Shown here in pieces: positions 5,506-11,625 of a stretch of DNA of 11,625 nt. Where the stretch lies: NCBI GenBank assembly GCA_020355945.1, contig CP070627.1:837147-848771 (forward strand). The letters run 5' to 3'. The stretch comes from Candidatus Aminicenantota bacterium (lineage in GTDB: Bacteria > Acidobacteriota > Aminicenantia > UBA2199). Position 1 is the stretch's first letter; every line of letters starts with the position of its first letter. Below the pieces are notes generated by a model. It searched no databases, was not told the DNA's origin, and worked only from the letters and a program-made list of their open reading frames with translations. The position numbers and the translations under genes were made by a program.

Positions 5506-8500
5506 ATGAAAAAGAAAATTTTATTAGTCGAATATGCAACCGGGAGTATCGACATAATCAAAGAAATTTTATCCGACGCGATTTTTGAGATCACCGTGGC
5601 CAATGAGGGGGACAAAGCCAGGACTTATCTGGATGAAAAACCCTTTGATTTAATGATAACCGCCGCAATGCTGCCCAAATTTCACGGTTTTAACCTTTCC
5701 CAGTATGCAGCGGAACATTATCCCGGTATAAAGATTATTATTATCAGTGAGATATACAAAGGCATGGATTACAAGCATCAAGCAATGACGACATACAAAG
5801 CGGACGATTTTTTTGAAAAGCCCTTTGATAAAGAGGAGTTTAGAAAAAGAGTGTTGGAATTATTGGAAATTGATGAAGCGATTTTAGGGGATGCAGCCGA
5901 GAAGACCGCCGCGGAAGGTCCCCTTTCCGATACTAAAAAAGTTCGTACCCTGAAACAGATGGAAAAGGAGAAAAAAAAGCTAACCTCAGAAGATTTGTTC
6001 GGGGATATTATTGAAAAGGTTCATGAACTTCCTGCTTACGAGATAGACCTGGATACGGATATGGATGCGGACCTGGAGAAAAAAGAAGCGGTCACCCGGG
6101 AATTTGCCTCTCCGCTTACGCAAATGTTAGATAAAGAAAAAATATCCGCATCCCAAAAAAGTCCGGCGGTAACGGAGGTTTTGCAAACACCGACCGGCAA
6201 TAAGACCCAGAAAATCGACCTGGAACTCCTGGACCTCATCAAATCAGGAAAAAAGGAAAAGAAAACAGAGGTAATTAACGATAAACGTAAATTCAAGAAA
6301 ATAGAAGATGATATTTCCCGGAAACTGGAGGACACACTTTCCGGCCTGGGACTGGCCGGTAAACCGGCAGCAAAACCGGAGGGCACCAGCCCGGAGGAGA
6401 CCAGGCTTGTAAAACCGCCCCAGGCGAAAACCCAGGAAAAAGAAAAAACCGGTGAAGTTGAAGTTGGCGATTACGAAATCCTGGGGTTAATCGGCAGGGG
6501 AGGAATGGCGGAAATCTATAAAGCCAAAAAAAAAGGGGTCAAAGGCTTTGAAAAGATCATTGCTTTAAAGAAAATCCTTTCCGGCTACGGAGCAGACGCC
6601 AAATACATCGAGATGTTCGTGGATGAAGCCAAGATTGCAGCGGAACTTTCCCATCCCAATATCATCCAGATATATGACCTGGGGAAAAAAGATGATTATT
6701 ATTTCATCGCCATGGAATATATTTCCAGTAAAGATTTACGGGTCATTCTGCAAAAATTGGCACAGTCCCAAAGGATAATGCCGGAAGCACTTTCGATCTA
6801 CCTGGTTATAAAGGTATTGGAAGCCTTAAATTATGCCCATGCAGCCCGGGACAGCAGTGGTAAAAAGCTTGATATCGTTCACCGGGATGTTTCTCCCCCC
6901 AACATACTGGTAGCCTATGACGGCAATATAAAACTAACCGATTTTGGCGTTTCCAAAGCCTCCATAAAAATGCATCAAACATTGGCTGGCGCATTGAAGG
7001 GAAAAGTGCTCTATATGTCGCCGGAACAGGCCAAAGGTGAAGACAATATCGATTATCGTTCGGATTTATATTCGGTGGGTATTATCTTATTTGAATTAAT
7101 CACAGGCGAAAAATTATTCCTGGGCTCTTCCGAAATCGGGACGTTGAAAAAAGTCCAGGAAGGTAAGATCATTAAACCCAGTCAAATTAAAAAAGACATT
7201 GAACCTGAACTGGAATTCATTATTCTCAAAGCACTCAATAAAGACAGAACCAAGAGATACCAGAGAGCCCTGGATATGATCAAAGACCTGGAGGCCTATA
7301 TGATGCATCAATACGAAAGCGCACCGGAAGCCGCTCATATTGCACATTTTATCTGCAATCTCTTTAAAGATGAAATCATCAAGGAGGGTATTGAAATCAA
7401 TTTGCCCCCTCATCCTCACCCCATATCCAGGAGGAGCAAAAAAGAGGTAAAAGCACAAGAAGAATTACCGGAAAAGGAAGAAGAGATTTTCGGGCTGCCA
7501 GAGGAAGACCAATTGGAAGAGGCGCTCCAAAGTCGGGAAGAAAAGGAAGCAGAACAGTATTTATTGAAAGAGGAAGAGTTTCAGCCCATCGTTGAGATTA
7601 CCTTTGATGAGGACAAAAATAAAAAAGTCCCACCAGGAGAAAAGGCATATCAGCCCGCCCCTCCTGCCAGTCTACCGGAGGTTGAAACATTAATGCAGGA
7701 GGAGAAGAGTAAAAGGAGGAAAAATTTCCTGGCTGCGATTATAATTGTTATTATTGTTTTAGCAGTGGCTATTATTTTATATTTAGTGTTGGGTTCCCGG
7801 GAGCCTGGGCCCGGTTCCGCATCCAAACCTGTATCCGCAGTCCGGACCACAGAGACCACAGAGACCACAGGGACCACAGGGACCACATCTACGGAAGTAG
7901 TCTCATCCCAACCCGAGATGAAACCAGCGATTCCACCATCCCAACAGGCTCCAACCGCCCTAACCACCGGGGAACCCGGTCCCGGCAGAGGCGAAGAACC
8001 CGGTGAAAAACGCGAATTACAAAAAGAAACCAGCCAATTGATGGCAAAGGATGAAAAAGTCACAGCGGACAAACCGGGGAAAATGGAGAAAACCGAAAAA
8101 GCCGAAACCGGAGAAGTAAAACCCCGGGAAACACCGACTCCCCAACCGGATAAGCTGGAAAAAGAGCCGGAGTTACCGCAAGAAAAAGAAAAACCCGCAG
8201 AAGAACCAATTAAACAAACAATTGAAGAACAGAAACCCCCGGACCTGGCACCGGAAGAAATCGTCAAGGAGGGAGACATTCTTTCCCCCAGTCAAGTGGA
8301 CACCCAACCGGTTCCCATATCCACGCCCCCCATAAAAATCACTCCTGCTATACGGCGATTATTGACTTCCGATCAACGGGTTCTTGTCAGTTATTTGGTG
8401 GACCATAACGGCAGTGTAGAGACCGTTAAGGTTTTAAATAAATCCTCCCTGAAGAGATTAAATACATTAATTATCGGAACCATCAAAAGTTGGCAATACA

Positions 8501-8568
8501 AACCGGCCACTAAAAATAATGTAAGAGTTAAAGTATGGAAAAATAAATGGATAGCAATAAAAAAATAA
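5506..8568 (+). CDS. Transmembrane Ser/Thr protein kinase with degenerate receiver domain and TonB-like C-terminal domain
   Basis: A 1020-residue protein; GGAG lies 6 nt before the ATG. Residues 1-125 are CheY-like, but the Mg-binding acidic pair is E-Y (LLVEYA) and the phospho-acceptor Asp is Ala (DLMITAAMLPKFHG); only the late Lys (EKPF) remains. Residues 126-320 are a charged linker. Residues 322-600 form a Hanks-type kinase with every key residue: GRGGMAEIY loop (330-338), K355, E374, HRD 459-461 with N466, DFG 479-481, SPE 505-507 and R584. HRDVSPPN is typical of myxobacterial-type kinases. One helix follows at about 741-762, then a TTE/TTG repeat and a Pro/Glu/Lys-rich spacer to about 940. 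Residues 946-1015 resemble TonB C-terminal domains: VLVSYLVDHNGSVETVKVL, then IKSWQYKPA. The kinase would be cytosolic and the tail periplasmic, suggesting an envelope sensor. Targets are unknown; the TonB assignment is by pattern only. Confidence 0.9.
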   Translation: MKKKILLVEYATGSIDIIKEILSDAIFEITVANEGDKARTYLDEKPFDLMITAAMLPKFHGFNLSQYAAEHYPGIKIIIISEIYKGMDYKHQAMTTYKADDFFEKPFDKEEFRKRVLELLEIDEAILGDAAEKTAAEGPLSDTKKVRTLKQMEKEKKKLTSEDLFGDIIEKVHELPAYEIDLDTDMDADLEKKEAVTREFASPLTQMLDKEKISASQKSPAVTEVLQTPTGNKTQKIDLELLDLIKSGKKEKKTEVINDKRKFKKIEDDISRKLEDTLSGLGLAGKPAAKPEGTSPEETRLVKPPQAKTQEKEKTGEVEVGDYEILGLIGRGGMAEIYKAKKKGVKGFEKIIALKKILSGYGADAKYIEMFVDEAKIAAELSHPNIIQIYDLGKKDDYYFIAMEYISSKDLRVILQKLAQSQRIMPEALSIYLVIKVLEALNYAHAARDSSGKKLDIVHRDVSPPNILVAYDGNIKLTDFGVSKASIKMHQTLAGALKGKVLYMSPEQAKGEDNIDYRSDLYSVGIILFELITGEKLFLGSSEIGTLKKVQEGKIIKPSQIKKDIEPELEFIILKALNKDRTKRYQRALDMIKDLEAYMMHQYESAPEAAHIAHFICNLFKDEIIKEGIEINLPPHPHPISRRSKKEVKAQEELPEKEEEIFGLPEEDQLEEALQSREEKEAEQYLLKEEEFQPIVEITFDEDKNKKVPPGEKAYQPAPPASLPEVETLMQEEKSKRRKNFLAAIIIVIIVLAVAIILYLVLGSREPGPGSASKPVSAVRTTETTETTGTTGTTSTEVVSSQPEMKPAIPPSQQAPTALTTGEPGPGRGEEPGEKRELQKETSQLMAKDEKVTADKPGKMEKTEKAETGEVKPRETPTPQPDKLEKEPELPQEKEKPAEEPIKQTIEEQKPPDLAPEEIVKEGDILSPSQVDTQPVPISTPPIKITPAIRRLLTSDQRVLVSYLVDHNGSVETVKVLNKSSLKRLNTLIIGTIKSWQYKPATKNNVRVKVWKNKWIAIKK
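7845..7887 (+). repeat. 9-bp tandem repeat coding for a Thr-rich tract
   Basis: Units GACCACAGA, GACCACAGA, GACCACAGG, GACCACAGG and a partial fifth. They are in frame and encode TTE TTE TTG TTG TT right after the transmembrane helix of the kinase. Nine-base units keep the frame, so the spacer can change length without breaking the protein. Confidence 0.85.
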
Positions 8569-8579
8569 AGGAGAATTCA

Positions 8580-8831
8580 ATGGTAAATTTAGACAGTGAT
8601 GCCCAGGCATTATATGAACACATCTTAAAGGAATCCAAGAATCAAGTTGAGATTATCGATGCCAAAATTGAAGAAGAATTGGCGCGGGTCAAGGAAACCA
8701 TCAATCAACTGCAAGAGCAGAAAAAATATGCGCGGCAGATTTATGATGGGGCAGTCCTGATGCTAGGTATTAAGAATGAATTTGAAGAGGAAGAAGGAGA
8801 AACAGGAGGCGACCAAACAGTGGCAGAATGA
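8580..8831 (+). CDS. Small coiled-coil hypothetical protein
   Basis: An 83-residue, soluble, acidic protein. The ATG at 8580 is chosen because AAGGAG (8568-8573) sits 6 nt upstream, overlapping the last base of the kinase stop codon; an earlier in-frame ATG at 8547 lies inside the kinase gene. Residues 17-52 are strongly helical with heptad-like hydrophobics (EIIDAKIEEELARVKETI and NQLQEQ), followed by a hydrophobic YDGAVLMLGI patch and an acidic tail (EFEEEEGE). No family is recognised. The 11-nt gap to the kinase implies co-translation, so a partner, adaptor or substrate of the kinase is a reasonable inference. It is followed after 34 nt by FolC. Confidence 0.7.
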   Translation: MVNLDSDAQALYEHILKESKNQVEIIDAKIEEELARVKETINQLQEQKKYARQIYDGAVLMLGIKNEFEEEEGETGGDQTVAE

Positions 8832-8865
8832 ACAAGGAATAACATCTCGGCAAATTATTAATACC

Positions 8866-10167
8866 ATGGACTACCAGGGGGTTTTGGAGTATTTAAAAGA
8901 CATCGAGGCCGGAGGAATACACCTTGGGCTTGAAAATACCCGGCAAATTCTCGATCGCTTTTCCAAAGACCCGGATACGGACTTTAGAGGAATTGACTTT
9001 ATCCAGGTGGCCGGGACCAATGGGAAAGGCTCCACCGCTCATTTTTTAGCCTCGATACTCCAATCCGCGGGTTATCGAGTCGGGTTATTTACCTCCCCGC
9101 ATGTGGAAGACATCCGGGAACGGATAACCATCAATAAGCAGTGGATTTCAGAAGAGGATTTTTCAACCGGTTTATGGAGTGTCAAGGATTTATCTGAGAA
9201 TCTTTTGAAAGGCGGACTCATCAGCCGTGCGCCCACTTATTTCGAACATATTTTTCTTACTGCCCTCCATTATTTTTCCCGGGCCAGGGTAGACATTGCC
9301 ATCCTGGAAGTGGGATTGGGCGGGCGATGGGATGCGACTTCCACCATCACGCCGGGTGTATCGGTCATCACCAATATTGCTAAGGATCACACCGCCATGC
9401 TGGGCACACGAATAAGGGACATTGCCGGTGAGAAAGCGGGGATCATTAAAAGAAGGATTCCCGTGGTCTGCGGATGTCGGGTAGGTTCGATTGCCCACCG
9501 GGTGATCAAGACCATTGCCGCACAAAACAATGCTCTGTTTTACAATGTTCTGGATTCCAAAAATCAATTAGATATCCACAGGAATAATCATTTTTACCGA
9601 TGCAGGTATACTACCGAGTCAGGGGATTATGCGTTTGAAGTCCGTTTAAATGGTGTGCATCAAGCCTTCAATGCAGCTGCCGCCATAAAAACGCTCCAGG
9701 TATTAGGTAATACCCGTCATTCCATATCCGTACCTCGGGCATCCATTGGTGAGGGTATTTCAAATACGTTTATTCCTGCCAGGATTGAGATACTGGACAC
9801 GTCACCGCCGATAATTCTTGATGCCAGTCATAATGTTGAGAGTACAGCGGTGTTAACGCATTTTTTAAAGGAAAAGGGGCGAAGCGGTCTGACATTGGTA
9901 TTTGGTGTATTGGCAGACAAAAATTACCGGAAGATGATCTCGCTCTTGCTCCCCTACATCCACCGCGTTATTCTTACCGAACCCCTGTCCGGGCGTGCGC
10001 TGCCCGCACAAAAAATGCTTAAATTCTTCAACCATAAAGAGGTTATTCTAAGAAAAAAACTTGAAGAGGCCTATCATGCTGCCCGGCAATTTAAAGGTGA
10101 TATCCTCGTCACAGGTTCTTTTTACCTGGTGGGAGCAATAAGAAAAATAATTTTAGCCGGAGGGTAA
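8866..10167 (+). CDS. folC: Bifunctional dihydrofolate synthase / folylpolyglutamate synthase
   Basis: A 434-residue cytosolic Mur-ligase-family enzyme that uses ATP to add glutamate to dihydropteroate and then to reduced folates. Family motifs in order: GIHLGLENTRQIL near the N-terminus, P-loop AGTNGKGST (49-57), TSPHVEDIRERITIN, LEVGLGGRWDAT (147-158), ITNIAKDHTAMLG (168-180), and GEKAGIIK (188-195) containing the usually carbamylated Lys (K190). The C-terminal domain has LDASHNVEST (318-327) and FGVLADKNY. Length is normal (E. coli FolC is about 422). ATG 8866 is chosen because homology begins with MDYQGVLEYL; an earlier in-frame ATG at 8776 lies in the preceding gene and adds unrelated residues. 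No clear ribosome binding site precedes 8866, so translation may depend on coupling. Whether both activities are present cannot be told from sequence. Confidence 0.95.
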   Translation: MDYQGVLEYLKDIEAGGIHLGLENTRQILDRFSKDPDTDFRGIDFIQVAGTNGKGSTAHFLASILQSAGYRVGLFTSPHVEDIRERITINKQWISEEDFSTGLWSVKDLSENLLKGGLISRAPTYFEHIFLTALHYFSRARVDIAILEVGLGGRWDATSTITPGVSVITNIAKDHTAMLGTRIRDIAGEKAGIIKRRIPVVCGCRVGSIAHRVIKTIAAQNNALFYNVLDSKNQLDIHRNNHFYRCRYTTESGDYAFEVRLNGVHQAFNAAAAIKTLQVLGNTRHSISVPRASIGEGISNTFIPARIEILDTSPPIILDASHNVESTAVLTHFLKEKGRSGLTLVFGVLADKNYRKMISLLLPYIHRVILTEPLSGRALPAQKMLKFFNHKEVILRKKLEEAYHAARQFKGDILVTGSFYLVGAIRKIILAGG

Positions 10168-10169
10168 AC

Positions 10170-11561
10170 ATGGACGAAGCAAAATTTAGAGAAACAGAGG
10201 CAAAGTATAAAAAATTAAAAGAAAAACATGCCAGAGGAGAAATAAGTACCGATCGGGTAAAAGCGGAATTAAAGCAATTGATGGTACAGGATGAATCAGG
10301 GGCTTACTGGATGCTGGGAGGGAAAAGCGGCAAATGGTATAAACACGACGGTACCCAATGGCAAGAGGCTGATCCCTACGAGGGATATGAAGAGGGAGCA
10401 GAGGATGAAGAGGTTCCTTTGGAATTAGGCGCCTCTGAGAAAGTTTCCCAGGAGGAATACAGTCCCATGTCACCATCTTCTTCCGAATCACCAGCAGGAG
10501 CAGACGCATCTGCCGTGGATGCTGAGAAAGACCAAAGGGAATTCATCCCTATTGAAAAGGAAGAAGAGACCGCTGATGTCGCTGATAGTGCCGGGGCCGC
10601 TGATGTCGCTGATGATGCTGATATTTCTTTTGGTGCGGATGAAATTGGGGGCGTAGGGGCGGTTGATATTTCCGATGCCGCTGATATCTTCGCTGATTCG
10701 GGTGATCGAGAAGCCATAGATGTGACAGAGACCTATGAAACCGCTGATGCTGGTGATACCGGGGACAGTACCTATGGCACCCACGATGCTTATGACACCT
10801 ATGGCACATATGAAATAGATACCACGGGGACGGAAGCAGAAGCAGAAGCAGCGGAACCAGGAACCGGGGAAATGGAATCTAAAATTGACCTGGGAAGTGA
10901 GGCCGCTGAGACCGCTGATGCCGCTGATGTCGCTGATGCAGCCGCGGATGCAGGGGTGGTGGATACTCAAAAATTTGAAGAATTTACAGTAAAAACGGAA
11001 GAAGAAGCGGTTCCCATGGTTACGACAGAAACCGCAGAAACCGCAGAGCCAGAAGAGCCAGCAGTACCTCCCACTCCCGAAACAGCCGAAGCTCCTACAG
11101 CTCCTGCCGCTCCTGCACTGGATACGCAGGATTACACCATCTGCGGAATATGTAAGTCCCGGATTCCACCTTATGCGGTTTATTGCACCTTTTGCGGTGC
11201 CCACCAGAAAACATTAAAGCAGCGAACCACTCCCACTTCCGTTAAAGAAGAAAGTGAGTTATTGATCAAATCAATGCAAATTACTTCCTTCTTATTCTTT
11301 CTAGGTGGAGTGGGAATCATTCTAGGGGTAATATTGGGAGCCAGTTTTGGAGTATTTAAAGACTTCCTGGCCGGTCTTTCATCACAATTACCCATGATGC
11401 TCAGTGAAACCAGGGGAGGTCTGGCTGGTGGTCTTATATTTGCCTGCATTGGCGGCATTGGAGGATTTGTTTTCGCGGCGATTCTTTCACTCATTCTCAG
11501 CGGCGGTTATAATTTGATTGCTCACATTTTCGGAGGAATACGATTTAAGGTTAAAAGGTAA
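10170..11561 (+). CDS. Acidic-repeat, zinc-ribbon membrane protein of unknown function
   Basis: A 463-residue protein starting 2 nt after the folC stop, with GGAGG at 10159-10163. Residues 1-70 form a compact module: a helical hairpin (KYKKLKEKHARGEIS, then KAELKQLM) followed by YWMLG, GKWYKHDGTQWQEADP. I recall similar modules at the N-terminus of proteins in Chloroflexi and other phyla, but cannot verify this. Residues 71-320 are low-complexity and very acidic, rich in Ala, Asp, Thr and Glu (repeats of ADVAD, TAETAE, YGTYD). A zinc ribbon follows: C325, C328, C339, C342 (CxxC-x10-CxxC). Hydrophobic helices lie at about 372-395 and 418-450, Gly-rich. The soluble part is probably cytosolic, so the disordered region could be a tether or binding tail. 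Its Ser/Thr residues make it a possible substrate of the kinase encoded upstream; this is inference. Function is unknown. Confidence 0.8.
   Translation: MDEAKFRETEAKYKKLKEKHARGEISTDRVKAELKQLMVQDESGAYWMLGGKSGKWYKHDGTQWQEADPYEGYEEGAEDEEVPLELGASEKVSQEEYSPMSPSSSESPAGADASAVDAEKDQREFIPIEKEEETADVADSAGAADVADDADISFGADEIGGVGAVDISDAADIFADSGDREAIDVTETYETADAGDTGDSTYGTHDAYDTYGTYEIDTTGTEAEAEAAEPGTGEMESKIDLGSEAAETADAADVADAAADAGVVDTQKFEEFTVKTEEEAVPMVTTETAETAEPEEPAVPPTPETAEAPTAPAAPALDTQDYTICGICKSRIPPYAVYCTFCGAHQKTLKQRTTPTSVKEESELLIKSMQITSFLFFLGGVGIILGVILGASFGVFKDFLAGLSSQLPMMLSETRGGLAGGLIFACIGGIGGFVFAAILSLILSGGYNLIAHIFGGIRFKVKR
10570..10937 (+). repeat. Three identical 17-bp copies in the acidic region
   Basis: CCGCTGATGTCGCTGAT occurs identically at 10570-10586, 10597-10613 and 10921-10937, always in the same frame (encoding ADVAD), amid many degenerate GCTGAT hexamers. 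This looks like recent repeat expansion rather than selection on protein alone. Confidence 0.8.
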
Positions 11562-11577
11562 AAGGTAAAAGGTAAAA
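11549..11577 (+). repeat. Heptamer tandem repeat overlapping the last stop codon
   Basis: GGTTAAAA followed by three perfect GGTAAAA units. The TAA stop of the zinc-ribbon gene lies inside the first perfect unit (11559-11561), so the C-terminal KVKR is partly repeat-encoded. Confidence 0.8.
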
Positions 11578-11590
11578 GCAAATTGTAAGA

Positions 11591-11625
11591 ATGGAATTAA
11601 TGGAGATTTTACAGGATCTTGATTT
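11591..11625 (+). CDS. Possible start of a further gene, cut by the window edge
   Basis: An ATG at 11591 opens a frame (MELMEILQDLD) that runs to the end of the window without a stop; a second ATG follows at 11600. Orientation and the 29-nt gap fit the upstream cluster. Only 11 codons are visible and the ribosome binding site is weak, so this is a possibility only. Confidence 0.3.
   Translation, partial: MELMEILQDLD

Noticed and set aside
7650..8279. 209-codon open frame on the minus strand
   Set aside because: Lies opposite the Pro/Glu/Lys-rich spacer of the kinase; its Ser/Gly/Val-rich translation is a composition artefact.
8776..8865. Longer N-terminus for FolC
   Set aside because: The added residues overlap the coiled-coil gene in another frame and do not resemble FolC; homology starts at the ATG at 8866.
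10488..11204. Long open frame (238 codons) on the minus strand, with a second at 10549-10809
   Set aside because: Opposite the low-complexity acidic repeat of the zinc-ribbon gene. Its Gly/Ile/Ser/Cys-rich repeats are the complement of GCTGAT-type codons, and it has no domain.

Overview
The window is gene-dense bacterial DNA of moderate, slightly AT-leaning composition, with clear Shine-Dalgarno sites, ATG starts and tight co-directional spacing. The long protein kinase has the HRDVSPPN catalytic loop seen in many kinases of myxobacteria and relatives, followed by a TonB-like C-terminal domain. This points to a Gram-negative-type bacterium with abundant Ser/Thr kinases (Myxococcota, Acidobacteriota, Aminicenantota or a similar lineage). 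That placement is an inference; no marker gene in the window fixes the taxon.

Region 1 (1-1220, + strand): a small PH-like hypothetical protein, then in another frame a stretch resembling the C-terminal end of a SnoaL/NTF2-like protein, running straight into an isoprenylcysteine-carboxyl-methyltransferase-like (PEMT/ICMT) membrane protein. The module is bracketed by GC-rich hairpins, and the second of these looks like an intrinsic terminator. The SnoaL fragment suggests a deletion or gene decay.

Region 2 (1225-4562, - strand): a two-gene transport operon, an OPT-family transporter followed 14 nt downstream by an AzgA/PbuG-type purine permease of the NCS2 family. Together they would import peptide-like compounds and nucleobases. 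Its AT-rich upstream region (4563-4895) contains a short octamer repeat just before the OPT ribosome binding site and a nested inverted repeat that could be an operator or leader stem-loop.

Region 3 (4896-5399, + strand): an orphan four-helix membrane protein, divergent from the transport operon.

Region 4 (5506-11561, + strand): a tightly spaced four-gene cluster. It begins with a 1020-residue protein ordered as degenerate receiver domain, linker, Ser/Thr kinase, transmembrane helix, Pro/Glu/Lys-rich linker and TonB-C-like domain. It continues with an 83-residue coiled-coil protein, FolC (dihydrofolate/folylpolyglutamate synthase), and a membrane protein with an acidic disordered repeat region and a zinc ribbon. 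A sigma70-like promoter lies directly upstream of the kinase. The kinase is the most unusual object here: its order copies TonB (cytoplasmic N-terminus, one helix, periplasmic proline-rich spacer, C-terminal domain), but the cytoplasmic part is a full kinase with all catalytic residues. A possible next gene begins at the right edge.
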